Part shown: one piece after another, positions 1 to 7,979 of the stretch
Layout: each line of letters begins with the position of its first letter
Numbering within the stretch: position 1 is the first letter of the stretch
NCBI GenBank assembly: GCA_050331715.1
Contig: JBHJGO010000042.1
Span: 1 to 64,000 of the forward strand
Direction of reading: 5' to 3'
DNA from: JBHJGO01 sp050331715
GTDB lineage: Bacteria; Cyanobacteriota; Cyanobacteriia; Cyanobacteriales; Microcoleaceae
DNA length: 64,000 bases
Translations under genes and position numbers: made by a program
The notes under the pieces: generated by a model
The model's input: only the letters and a program-made list of their open reading frames with translations
What the model was told of the DNA's origin: nothing
Database searches by the model: none

Positions 1-1
1 A

Positions 2-121
2 AGCCTTGCGGCAGAAGTCCGGCATCAAGCACAGGTGGCTTTGAATGATTATCTAAAGAAGCTGGAGATTGAAACTTCAGAACCATTAGAAGTACAGGGT
101 GAGTTGTTTGACTGGTTTTAA
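2..121 (+). CDS. C-terminal fragment of an unidentified protein
   Basis: An open frame enters from the left edge and encodes 39 residues ending in ELFDWF before a TAA. It looks coding because it is helical and charged, and it stops only a few bases from the end of the convergent methyltransferase gene, with no room for anything else. The visible part has no recognisable domain. Its tail-to-tail position beside a DNA methyltransferase leaves open that it is a restriction-modification partner, but the sequence does not show this. Confidence 0.5.
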   Translation, partial: SLAAEVRHQAQVALNDYLKKLEIETSEPLEVQGELFDWF

Positions 122-125
122 TTGA

Positions 126-1433
126 TTAAATTTCTAGCTCTAATTGTTCGTAAGCGCTCATGTACTTATCCTTCCAAGACCGATGATCGCAACGTCGATA
201 GCGGGAATATTGAAACTGCCAGTAGGTTCGAATCGGTTCCCCTCGCAGATGTTTGAGAATCAAGCAGCCAATCGCTTGACCCAAGCTAATCGGTACAGCA
301 TTCCCCAGTTGTCGATACTGATCGAGAATCTTTCCTCCAATCACCCAATCGTCGGGGAATTCCTGCAAACGTTTATATTCCTGGATGGAAAGGGGGCGAT
401 CGCACTCTGGATGGGCCAGATCCGTTGCAGGCATAGCCGGATGAGTGACTAAAGTCGGTGAAGGAGCATCCCAGGCCAAGCGTCGAAAAAATCCAGTACG
501 TCCCCCACCACAGTAATAGGAGCGGCCCATAGCGATGGGTTGTAATTCTGGAGGTAAGTCTCTCCAGTTCTGTCCCGGTTTCAGCAACCTGTAATATTGC
601 AGCCGACGGTCGGGAAAATCGATATGGTCGTGATCCTCTGAGGACAAGTTCTGAACTGCTTCCTGAAAGGTTATCCAGGGAGGTAGCTTGTATTGACCCA
701 GATCGGAATGGGTCGGTTCTAGATGGGGCAACTCCTCTCCGTCCCGATGGCAAAGGATAACAACTCGCTCACGAATCTGTGGCGTGCCGAAGTTGGCCGC
801 ATTGTAGAGATTAAAGGAAATGCTGTAACCATGTTCTTCAAGCTGTCGAATAATCCAGCGTAAGGCACTCCCTGCCTGTTCCTGCGGAGCGAGAGGCGGA
901 AATCCATCACCTCGTTGTTTGTGGGGGCGGTGAACCAGTGGAGCCGACAACAGACCGCGAACGTTTTCGATCACGGCATATCGAGGACGAATTTCGGTGA
1001 TCAGATCGATGTACTTGAGGAAAACATTGCCCCGTTCATCATTGAAGCCTTTGCGTTTTCCAGCCGTGCTGAAAGCCTGGCAGGGAGGGCCACCGACCAT
1101 TAGATCAATTTCTGTTCCAGGGGCCAAACCTGCAGTGTCTAGAATTTCTTGGGCAGTGTAGTCTCGAATATCGCCAATCAGTGGGCAATCCGGGTTGTTT
1201 TGCTGAATGGTCGAACGTGTCCACTTGTCGATTTCTGAGGTGAGCAGGATCTCAATTCCAGCTTTTTCTAATCCCAAGTCCAATCCCATCGCCCCCGTGA
1301 AAAAGCTCAAGGCTTTGATTTTTAGCTGAGTTCGACGGCTTACATCGTTCCTGGAATGCAAGCGTTGATGAACGGGATTTTGGACAGATTCATGTAAAAC
1401 CGTTGCCAGTGGAGGCGCTGCGACAGAATTCAA
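126..1433 (-). CDS. DNA (cytosine-5-)-methyltransferase
   Basis: Transfers a methyl group from S-adenosylmethionine to C5 of cytosine in a specific DNA site. All main motifs of the Dcm/M.HhaI family are visible in order: motif I 'FFTGAMGLDLGLEKAG' (about residues 44-59), motif IV 'GGPPCQAFS' with the catalytic Cys at 118, motif VI 'ENV' (156-158), motif VIII 'QIRER' (219-223), and a C-terminal 'RLQEFPDDW...LGNAVP' region for motifs IX-X. The length of 435 aa is normal. The longest frame starts at a TTG just after an in-frame TAA; real initiation may lie at a later GTG, since the first 40 residues are not conserved-looking. The recognition sequence lies in the variable stretch (about 235-340) and cannot be read. 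No clear endonuclease is seen next to it, so it could be an orphan enzyme. Confidence 0.92.
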   Translation of the reverse strand: MNSVAAPPLATVLHESVQNPVHQRLHSRNDVSRRTQLKIKALSFFTGAMGLDLGLEKAGIEILLTSEIDKWTRSTIQQNNPDCPLIGDIRDYTAQEILDTAGLAPGTEIDLMVGGPPCQAFSTAGKRKGFNDERGNVFLKYIDLITEIRPRYAVIENVRGLLSAPLVHRPHKQRGDGFPPLAPQEQAGSALRWIIRQLEEHGYSISFNLYNAANFGTPQIRERVVILCHRDGEELPHLEPTHSDLGQYKLPPWITFQEAVQNLSSEDHDHIDFPDRRLQYYRLLKPGQNWRDLPPELQPIAMGRSYYCGGGRTGFFRRLAWDAPSPTLVTHPAMPATDLAHPECDRPLSIQEYKRLQEFPDDWVIGGKILDQYRQLGNAVPISLGQAIGCLILKHLRGEPIRTYWQFQYSRYRRCDHRSWKDKYMSAYEQLELEI

Positions 1434-1518
1434 GGATGGGGTTGGGGTTTACTCAGGAATTAACAAATTTCTAGTATGTTCCAGTTTTCTAGGGGTTGTC
1501 AAGTTCTTCAAGGCCAGT

Positions 1519-2175
1519 TCAATTTCGGGCAGCTTCAGAACTGATGAATTGTAGGGCCAACTGAGCTCTGGCCTGCACCGCTAATGTCTCATCTGTTGTG
1601 ATGATTTCTGTCAGACATTCCGTAGCTTGCTGGCTCCAAATCGGTTGTTCCTGAGCTGGATTGCGCTGAACTGAATCCGCTAAACCCTGTAAGCCCACAA
1701 TGGCCGCATACCTGACAATCCATTCTGGATCTTGAGAAACTTGCATCAAAGCCTGAAATACTCTTTCTTGAGCTGATGGAACTTGTTCAATCGGTAACTG
1801 CTCCCATTGAATCGTGCCCAAGCCTCTAGCTGCGGCCCGTCTGACACTCAGGGCAAAGTCGCTGACCGCCGCATCCAACAAAATTTCTAGACTTCGAGGA
1901 TCACCAACCCCGGACAAAACTCTGACAGCCCAGGCCCTCGCGCCATAATTATAACCGTCTAATTGGCCCAGTAGAGCGGTAACTGCTGGGGTTCCCAGGG
2001 CGATCAAACCATCAACGGCAGCAACCGCTGCACCGGGATTATTGAAGCCCAGGACTTGAATTAGTGTGGGAATAGCCTCTTCTACCCTGGCATTGGCTAG
2101 CGCTTCAACGGCATCCAGCAGAGCATCAGCGGAATCTGCCTGATCTACCGCTCGAATCAGTTCATCTGAAGTCAT
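1519..2175 (-). CDS. cpcF: phycocyanin alpha-subunit bilin lyase, CpcF
   Basis: Subunit of the heterodimeric E/F-type lyase that attaches phycocyanobilin to Cys84 of the phycocyanin alpha subunit. The 218-residue product is built of alternating Ala-rich helical HEAT/PBS-lyase repeats ('AIPTLIQVLGFNNPGAAVAAVDGLIALG', 'YGARAWAVRVLSGVGDPRSLEILLDAA' regions), with no other domain, which is typical CpcF architecture and size. Its ATG follows the cpcE stop codon with no intervening base, as expected for two subunits of one complex. It is the last gene of the cpcBACEF operon. PecF or another E/F paralogue is possible from the protein alone, but the adjacent cpcA makes CpcF the simplest reading. Confidence 0.88.
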   Translation of the reverse strand: MTSDELIRAVDQADSADALLDAVEALANARVEEAIPTLIQVLGFNNPGAAVAAVDGLIALGTPAVTALLGQLDGYNYGARAWAVRVLSGVGDPRSLEILLDAAVSDFALSVRRAAARGLGTIQWEQLPIEQVPSAQERVFQALMQVSQDPEWIVRYAAIVGLQGLADSVQRNPAQEQPIWSQQATECLTEIITTDETLAVQARAQLALQFISSEAARN

Positions 2176-3018
2176 TTACAGCAAAGAATCCATCAATTTC
2201 ATCACATCCACTGCTGCGTCTGAGAGTTCCAATCTCTCTGAATCTGAAGCCTGTGATTCTACCAGATGATATTCCAGAACGCCCTTCAGTGCAATCAATT
2301 TAATACTATTTTCTGCCAGAGTTTCAGCAATCATGGGAGCAGCGGGTAAATACCCGATTGCGCCCAAATCCAACAATGCCGACCGCCGCAATTGTAAGTC
2401 ATTGCCCTGGAGTTGTTGCGTTAACTGATCGGCATAGCGATTTTTTCCCGTCAGTTGATACATGGCGCGCAGAGCCGAATATTGAATTCGAGGCACAGGA
2501 TGTTCTGTAAAGGGGCGAATGGCTGTAACCGCCTCAACTGCACCCAAAGCCCCTAAAGCTTCCAGGACTGAGTCGTAGGGTTGCTTCAGATGGGGAATCC
2601 CTGGAATCGCTTGGGTATCTTCCACCCCCCCTTCTAAAAGCTTCATCAAAGCGGGTATGCAGCTTTTATTTTCCAAAGTCTCCAATGCTTGAGCCGCAGA
2701 TTCCCGCACATAATAGTCGTCAGACGCCAGACAGTTGATTAGAGCCGGAACCGCTCGCTGATCGCCTAGCTTCCCCAATGCTCTCGCTGCATTTCGTCTG
2801 AGGGGATAGCCACCGTCCTCTGTGCGGTCTGATTCATCTTCCAAAGCTTTTAAGAGAGCATCAACGGCTCTTGGCTCTTGAACTTTGAACCGTCCTAACC
2901 ACCAGGCTGCATAATAACGTCGCCCTAATTCTTCGTGGCTGAGATTGGCGATCGCCTCTTCCACCGTCAGCGATTCTTGCGGTTGACCAGCATCAGGCGT
3001 GTCATCCAGACTTTTCAT
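2176..3018 (-). CDS. cpcE: phycocyanin alpha-subunit bilin lyase, CpcE
   Basis: Partner of CpcF in covalent attachment (and removal) of phycocyanobilin on CpcA. The product, 280 aa from the chosen ATG (MKSLDD...), consists of HEAT/PBS-lyase repeats such as 'PLRRNAARALGKLGDQRAVPAL' and 'DDYYVRESAAQALETL', followed by the C-terminal 'RSALLDLGAIGYLPAAPMIAETL' segment typical of CpcE. The open frame extends 26 codons further upstream to 3096 through a hydrophobic, low-complexity stretch; the internal ATG was preferred because a GGGAA lies just before it and the length matches the family. Its TAA touches the cpcF ATG. A duplicated AT-rich block (ataataat...aaaataata) lies in the 112-bp gap after cpcC. 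Confidence 0.88.
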   Translation of the reverse strand: MKSLDDTPDAGQPQESLTVEEAIANLSHEELGRRYYAAWWLGRFKVQEPRAVDALLKALEDESDRTEDGGYPLRRNAARALGKLGDQRAVPALINCLASDDYYVRESAAQALETLENKSCIPALMKLLEGGVEDTQAIPGIPHLKQPYDSVLEALGALGAVEAVTAIRPFTEHPVPRIQYSALRAMYQLTGKNRYADQLTQQLQGNDLQLRRSALLDLGAIGYLPAAPMIAETLAENSIKLIALKGVLEYHLVESQASDSERLELSDAAVDVMKLMDSLL

Positions 3019-3130
3019 GCTATTTCCCAAAACAATAATTGCCCAAAATAATAATAGCCCAAAATAATAAAGTTGGGTTTCGTTACCGCAACCCAACCTG
3101 CTACTTTATAGCGTTACTCAGGGTAACTTT

Positions 3131-3997
3131 TTAAGCTTCACGAACACTTAGAATCTTGGCCCCACTGCGAAGAATGTTCTGCATCCGACCCGACAACTCC
3201 TCGTAGGGAATCAGATACACCTTATTGGCCCGACGAATATTCGTATCGCGCAGAGAATTTCCAATTCGGTTGGTGACTTCCACTCGGTAAACTCTTTGCT
3301 GTCGGTTCCCTAGACCGCCGAATGCTTTCTCAGGTGCGTCAGCTTTGGACTCCGCCATCATACCGGAAGGCTGACTGATCGTTGAAGCTTGATTCCGAGC
3401 AACTTCTTTGAATAGCTTTCCATTTTTAGCAACTTTCTTGCCTCGGTCATTATTTGCATAGCCTCTGTAGAGCTGGAACATACGGCTGAAGCCAACTGTT
3501 CTAGAACCCTCAACAATCTCGAAGCCAGTGTAGTAAGGAACAACACTATCTCCAAACTTCATAATGTACTCTTCACTGTCAAAGTAAGAGTTGATTTCAG
3601 CATCATAGCCCCTGTCCTCAACCAATTGAGTATGCATGGCCAACTCTGCCTCATCATGGGGAGGACGACCTAACAAGTGCTTGAAGTTCAACTCAACAAA
3701 TCGCTGATTGTTGTGAGGATAAAAGAACTTCTTCTTATATAGATCAGACAAAGCAACCGCTCGAGCAAAATCTCGAACGCTGACATTACCTTGTCTCAAC
3801 AAAGATTCAGCTGAAGTCAATCGCTCAGCTTTCATCACATACTCGTTGCCTAGAACCTGGCGGTAAACCGAAAGAATAATTTCCTGTAAATCGCTCTCAT
3901 TCCAGTCCAAGCGCAGCTCGACTTTCTTACCATCAAAGGCATCTAGACCTAGTCGCCCCGCTGCCTGCAAATTTGCAGGGACTAACGTTGTCGCCAT
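3131..3997 (-). CDS. cpcC: phycocyanin rod linker polypeptide, CpcC
   Basis: Non-pigmented linker that organises phycocyanin hexamers into phycobilisome rods. The N-terminal half is a PBS-linker domain (about residues 15-180) with hallmark blocks 'ILSVYRQVLGNEYVMKAERL', 'VELNFKHLLGRPP', 'DAEINSYFDSEEY' and 'VVPYY'. The C-terminal 55 residues ('RVYRVEVTNRIG...KVYLIPYEELSGRMQNI') form a CpcD-type domain that fills the hexamer's central cavity. The length of 288 aa is normal. It follows cpcA after a 187-bp gap containing a hairpin that probably lowers its expression relative to the pigmented subunits. An AGAGG ribosome site precedes the ATG. Confidence 0.92.
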   Translation of the reverse strand: MATTLVPANLQAAGRLGLDAFDGKKVELRLDWNESDLQEIILSVYRQVLGNEYVMKAERLTSAESLLRQGNVSVRDFARAVALSDLYKKKFFYPHNNQRFVELNFKHLLGRPPHDEAELAMHTQLVEDRGYDAEINSYFDSEEYIMKFGDSVVPYYTGFEIVEGSRTVGFSRMFQLYRGYANNDRGKKVAKNGKLFKEVARNQASTISQPSGMMAESKADAPEKAFGGLGNRQQRVYRVEVTNRIGNSLRDTNIRRANKVYLIPYEELSGRMQNILRSGAKILSVREA

Positions 3998-4102
3998 AAT
4001 AACCTCTCGCTAATGAAGGATTGAAGGGTGGAATAAATGAAAAGAAGATTTTTTAAAAACTGCCCAAAATTATTTCTGATCTCAAGGCAATCTAACTAAA
4101 AT

Positions 4103-4170
4103 GCCCGAAACCGTAGATTACCAATAACACAGCTTCAACAGCGAGCTAGCAGCAACCTATTGTTTCGGGC
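4103..4170 (-). terminator. hairpin between cpcA and cpcC (attenuator-like)
   Basis: A perfect 9-bp inverted repeat, gcccgaaac (4103-4111) and gtttcgggc (4162-4170), brackets about 50 bases in the gap after cpcA. Read on the minus strand it is followed by ATTTTAG. It is a weak or partial terminator or mRNA-stabilising structure that would make more cpcBA than linker and lyase message. Seen directly; the role is inferred. Confidence 0.55.
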
Positions 4171-4184
4171 GCAATCAAAAGCTC

Positions 4185-4673
4185 TTAGCTTAGAGCGTTA
4201 ATTGCATAGTCAAGGTAACCATTCGCTTCAACAGCGCCATCTCCACTTAGACCATGGTTCGCCTTGATGTGCTTCAGTGCTTCGATGTACCAGCTAGGAG
4301 AAAGATCAAAAGTACGGTTGATCTCGTCAATTCCTGCAATTAGGTACTCATCCATGGGGCCAGTGCCACCAGCAATCAAGCAGTAAGTCACCATTCGCAG
4401 GTAGTAGCCGATGTCACGAGCGCACTTGTCCTTACCACGCTGATCAGCAGCGTACTGAGGCCCTTGCATCTGAGTAGTGTACGGAAACTTCTGGTAAACC
4501 GCGTTAGCAGCACCATTGATTAGACTGTCTGCCTTCTCAGTTAGAGCCTTGGCCGCAGCTAGACTAGCTTGTGCTTGACGAAAACGACCGAAAGCAGCTT
4601 GCATTTCAGTACTGCTAAGGAAACGTCCCTGAGAATCAGCGGAAGCTACCGCTTCAGTTAGAGGGGTTTTCAT
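4185..4673 (-). CDS. cpcA: phycocyanin alpha subunit, CpcA
   Basis: Pigmented alpha subunit of C-phycocyanin, which pairs with CpcB to form the (alpha-beta) monomers stacked in phycobilisome rods on the thylakoid surface. The 162-aa product is full length for the family, starts MKTPLTEAVASADSQGRFLS, and carries the single phycocyanobilin attachment Cys84 in 'KCARDIGYYLRMVTYC'. It has the usual globin-like helices and C-terminal 'LDYAINALS'. It lies 115 bp after cpcB. Chromophorylation would be by the CpcE/CpcF pair encoded downstream in the same operon. Confidence 0.97.
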   Translation of the reverse strand: MKTPLTEAVASADSQGRFLSSTEMQAAFGRFRQAQASLAAAKALTEKADSLINGAANAVYQKFPYTTQMQGPQYAADQRGKDKCARDIGYYLRMVTYCLIAGGTGPMDEYLIAGIDEINRTFDLSPSWYIEALKHIKANHGLSGDGAVEANGYLDYAINALS

Positions 4674-4788
4674 TTTTTATTTTCTCCCTTTAGTTAATGA
4701 ACGAATGAACACAGACAAGACAGCTCGAAAAATGTGTTATGCCACCTGTAGTTAAAATCACACTGCTGGCGATAACGGTTAGACGTAA

Positions 4789-5307
4789 TTAAGCAACAGC
4801 AGCAGCAGCACGGTCGAAGTAGCTACCGATCTCAGAGGAGATAGCGCTACAATCGCCAGAAGTGATGTTGTTAGGATCCATCACAATTGCTAGAGCCGCT
4901 TCCTTCAGCTTCTTAACGCCAGTTGCAACGGAATAACCAGTAGTTCCTAGAGCAAGGTAAGTCTCACGTAGACCGTTCAAGCAACGATCTTCAAGAACGC
5001 TCGCATCACCTGCGAAGATAGCGTATGTTACGTAGCGCAGAATGATCTCCATGTCACGCAAACAAGCAGCCATGCGGCGGCTAGTGTAAGCGTTACCACC
5101 AGGAGCGATTAGCTGAGGCTGCTCAGCAAACAAGGAACGCGCTGCGTTTGCAACGATGGTGGAAGCGTTGCTAGTGATTCGGTTAACGGAATCCAAACGC
5201 TTGTTGCTCTCTGCAACCATTGCGTTTAGAGCATCAATTTGAGCTGCGCTCAGCATTTCGCCACGAGCGTCAGCTTGAGAAACGACTTTAGTGAAAGCGT
5301 CAAACAT
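4789..5307 (-). CDS. cpcB: phycocyanin beta subunit, CpcB
   Basis: Beta subunit of C-phycocyanin and first gene of the cpcBACEF operon. Starting at MFDAFTKVVSQADARGE gives 172 aa, the canonical size, and places an AGGAG 9 bases upstream; the frame is open 20 codons further but that extension is not family-like. The two phycocyanobilin-binding cysteines are present at Cys82 ('AACLRD') and Cys153 ('SGDCSAIS'), and the methylated-Asn context 'APGGNAYTSRRMA' is intact. Pigment attachment at Cys82 needs an S-type lyase and at Cys153 a T-type lyase; candidates for both lie later in this window. Confidence 0.97.
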   Translation of the reverse strand: MFDAFTKVVSQADARGEMLSAAQIDALNAMVAESNKRLDSVNRITSNASTIVANAARSLFAEQPQLIAPGGNAYTSRRMAACLRDMEIILRYVTYAIFAGDASVLEDRCLNGLRETYLALGTTGYSVATGVKKLKEAALAIVMDPNNITSGDCSAISSEIGSYFDRAAAAVA

Positions 5308-5827
5308 TTGATTAAATCTCCTATCAGACCTGCTAAGTTGGCTTTCAATCAAAGATAAGCCTGCCACCCACTGAAACCTATATAGAATTCAAGTGAGCTG
5401 AACAATCGCGAACTCTGTCGCTGACCTATCCGATTCTTTGACATGTGTCGTACTGCTTCAGTAAGTACCCAAGGTAAATACTCTGCAACACAACTATGCA
5501 TTTTAAAGAATCTTAGAAAATTTTACACGGATTATGAGAGGACGCTTGATGCTGATTCACCAATATATGCTTGGCTGAACATCAGCTACCATCACTCTCC
5601 TATGATTCATTTATACAATGCAGCTGTGTTCTAATTCGTTAAAAATTATTAAAGAGAGTATCGTGAGTCAGAAACTTGAGCTTTACACTCTCCAAGCCTG
5701 AAAACACTGACGATTCATGGGGAAATTGACGGCAATATTTCTTAACATTTTGTTAAGATCGCTCTACGCCTGAAGAAGCCTTTAAAAAGGTCTCATTGAC
5801 TTGACAGGCTTTGGGGAAAGCCTGACA
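5308..5827 (-). promoter_or_regulatory. cpcB leader and promoter region with palindromic site
   Basis: This 520-bp gene-free stretch between the end of cpeY and the start of cpcB must hold the cpc promoter. It contains a perfect palindrome CTTAACA-TTT-TGTTAAG at 5741-5757, a plausible dimeric regulator site. The 14-mer tttcttaacatttt inside it (5738-5751) recurs at 13313-13326 upstream of cpeB. An 8-bp hairpin caggcttt/aaagcctg (5805-5824) just after the cpeY stop has no T-run on the minus strand. No coding sequence is supported here. Confidence 0.5.
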
Positions 5828-7102
5828 TTAGCGATTTGCTTTCGCTTGAATCAGCCAATCCGAGTCTCCTGTCAGAATGACTCTGCCTTCATCACAACCT
5901 AACTGTTCTAAAGCCATCAAGCTGGCGTATTTCAGCTCGAAAATCTCGGTTTCTAGAGCTGCTTTGATGAGCGGAACTGTCTCAGCCCTGCCCAATTGTG
6001 CTAGGGCAATTACCCCTGCTACACGGGACTTCTGAAATTGTGGTACTGTGTTCTCCACCGCTTCCACCATCAGTTCACAGGCAGGCTCGTGCTGCAACCA
6101 ACCCAGGAGTTTGATCACATGGTAGTTTGCTCCGTAGTCACTACAGGCTTTTTCCCGGTAAGTTGCCAATAATGCGGCTGGGGCCTGATCTGGATACAAC
6201 TCCAGGAGCATTTTGCTGCCTAGATAACATCGCCCAAAATCGGTGTTGTACAGTTCCTCGATCAGAAAGTCCAGGGTCGGTGTTTGATCATATTGATGAA
6301 TCAGATTGAGATTCCCAGGATGATCCCGAATCACCTGCTCTAAATAGGGCTTGACATCCTGAAATGAAACCATTCCAGCCATTCGACCCAACTCCGCCAG
6401 TTGCCGAATTGCCCGCAGTCTGAATACCAGAGAAATCGGTGCTGCTGCAATATCTGGAATGGCCGGAGGATAGTTCGCATCAATCAAATCCTGTACACAA
6501 CTCCGCCGAACTTCCACATTGGGATGTTGTAACAACTCAATAACCCTATGAATTGCGCTGTAGTCTCCTGTGAAACGAGCTAGAGCAACCACCGCAACTC
6601 CCGCAATATTCTGATTTTGGTGCTGGACGAAGGGGCGAATTCGGTCTGTGGCAGGATGGTAATTCAACTTTGTCAAGGTTTGAATGATCACTCGATAGGT
6701 TTGATCCGGTGTTTCCAACAGTTGAGCAATTTCTTCCAAAATGGTTGGATCAATCGCTGTCCCCTGAGCACCGATCTCACCAATCGCCCACACCGCATTC
6801 TCAACGGTGTAACAATCCTCGTCAGATAAACAGGCTCGAATCGCCGATAGTCCCTTTGCCGCCTTCAACTTTCCCAGGCTCTCGACCGCCTTGCGTCGAG
6901 TTATTCGGTTGTACAATTCTGCGCTGGGAATTTGGGTGGCCTCAATCAAGGCATCAATCGCAGTTTCTGTAGGAAAATAAGCGAGCTGAGCTGCTGCTAC
7001 ATAGCGTTCAGAGGGATCATCCAATTGTTCCAGAGGCGTTTGGAGCAACTCGATTGATTGGGCCTCATTCAGATTAAATAAATTAAAAAATCGCCTATCC
7101 AT
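5828..7102 (-). CDS. cpeY: phycoerythrin bilin lyase, CpeY
   Basis: E/F-clan lyase that ligates phycoerythrobilin to the phycoerythrin alpha subunit (Cys82), usually helped by CpeZ. The 424-aa product from MDRRFFNLFNLNEAQSIELL is a chain of HEAT/PBS-lyase repeats ('RRKAVESLGKLKAAKGLSAIRACL', 'VRRSCVQDLIDANYPPAIPDIAA', 'VFRLRAIRQLAELG') and has the length and N-terminus of CpeY rather than the shorter CpcE/F. The ATG overlaps the pebB stop by 8 bases, so translation is probably coupled; 24 more upstream codons are open inside pebB but were not used. Linking pigment synthesis (pebAB) with its attachment enzyme in one operon makes functional sense. Confidence 0.86.
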   Translation of the reverse strand: MDRRFFNLFNLNEAQSIELLQTPLEQLDDPSERYVAAAQLAYFPTETAIDALIEATQIPSAELYNRITRRKAVESLGKLKAAKGLSAIRACLSDEDCYTVENAVWAIGEIGAQGTAIDPTILEEIAQLLETPDQTYRVIIQTLTKLNYHPATDRIRPFVQHQNQNIAGVAVVALARFTGDYSAIHRVIELLQHPNVEVRRSCVQDLIDANYPPAIPDIAAAPISLVFRLRAIRQLAELGRMAGMVSFQDVKPYLEQVIRDHPGNLNLIHQYDQTPTLDFLIEELYNTDFGRCYLGSKMLLELYPDQAPAALLATYREKACSDYGANYHVIKLLGWLQHEPACELMVEAVENTVPQFQKSRVAGVIALAQLGRAETVPLIKAALETEIFELKYASLMALEQLGCDEGRVILTGDSDWLIQAKANR

Positions 7103-7841
7103 TTGTCTCTGCCAACTTCCGCTCCAGATCAAACAGAAAACCATGGATATATTCCTCTGTCCATTCCGGGCCATAGAGACGGGTAAACATTCCCCGTGCC
7201 GGGTCTTTCTCGGCTCGATATTGAATATAGCGACGTTGAGACTCTAGAATTGCTTGCTGTTGCTGCGAATCTTGAACGGGTTCAGCCTGCTCAACAAACC
7301 GAAGATACGCTTGGAGATAATCCTTAAACGCTGCAAATACCAGGTTCTCTACCTTCTCCGTTTCCTGGGGTCGAGTCCAGAGGAAACAGGGAGAAAAGAA
7401 GGGCTTAGCCTCATCTGGAAAATCTCCACCCCAGGGCAAATGTTGCTGATAACGTTCAAATGTAGACCGTAGAGGTTCCGAGTATTTCTGCTCGTAGGTT
7501 GCATCATGAAACAAAGGCTGCATATCCAGTGCAATCAAATGTCCCCCCGGCAACGTGACCAAATCTGCTCCAAAAAATGGCAAATCATAGGTCAGCTCTG
7601 GAAAAATCACAAAATTCAGAACCTGTAGCGAATCACCCCCTTGAACATGGGCAGCCCGAATCTGTCGCAATTTATCCGTTTTAAAACCATAGCTGGTGGT
7701 TAGCACATCAGTTTGTTTGCTGCCTTTTCCCATCACTCCAGCCCTTTGCTCAAACCCTGCCGGAATAGGATAGGGTTTGAGGTCAAGCTGTTCCTTGAGA
7801 TAGGTCAGTGCATAGTCCAGGAATGGCTGATAAAGTGTCAT
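7095..7841 (-). CDS. pebB: phycoerythrobilin:ferredoxin oxidoreductase, PebB
   Basis: Reduces 15,16-dihydrobiliverdin to 3Z-phycoerythrobilin with electrons from ferredoxin; second step of the PebA/PebB pathway. The product (248 aa from MTLYQPFLDYALTYL) belongs to the ferredoxin-dependent bilin reductase family, with 'LQVLNFVIFPELTYDLPFFGADLV', 'LIALDMQPLF' and the C-terminal 'RDPARGMFTRLYGPEWTEEYIHGFLFD'-like block (here 'EKDPARGMFTRLYGPEW'). The frame is open 22 codons upstream, but the chosen ATG fits the family. It follows pebA by 138 bp and overlaps cpeY. Confidence 0.93.
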   Translation of the reverse strand: MTLYQPFLDYALTYLKEQLDLKPYPIPAGFEQRAGVMGKGSKQTDVLTTSYGFKTDKLRQIRAAHVQGGDSLQVLNFVIFPELTYDLPFFGADLVTLPGGHLIALDMQPLFHDATYEQKYSEPLRSTFERYQQHLPWGGDFPDEAKPFFSPCFLWTRPQETEKVENLVFAAFKDYLQAYLRFVEQAEPVQDSQQQQAILESQRRYIQYRAEKDPARGMFTRLYGPEWTEEYIHGFLFDLERKLAETNG

Positions 7842-7979
7842 CTTAATGATTAGAAACTCAAGATTGAATTCAATGCTGAGGAATTCGCATTGAAATAAGA
7901 TACCCATTGATGTCGTAAATTCTGCCTGGATTCCTACTTGTGCAGGAATAACTTGGGGCTTTATTTGCTTGCAAGTCCC

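Noticed and set aside
5443..5634. 63-codon plus-strand ORF in the cpcB leader
   Set aside because: No ribosome site, composition of non-coding AT-rich DNA, lies antisense in a region needed for the cpc promoter.
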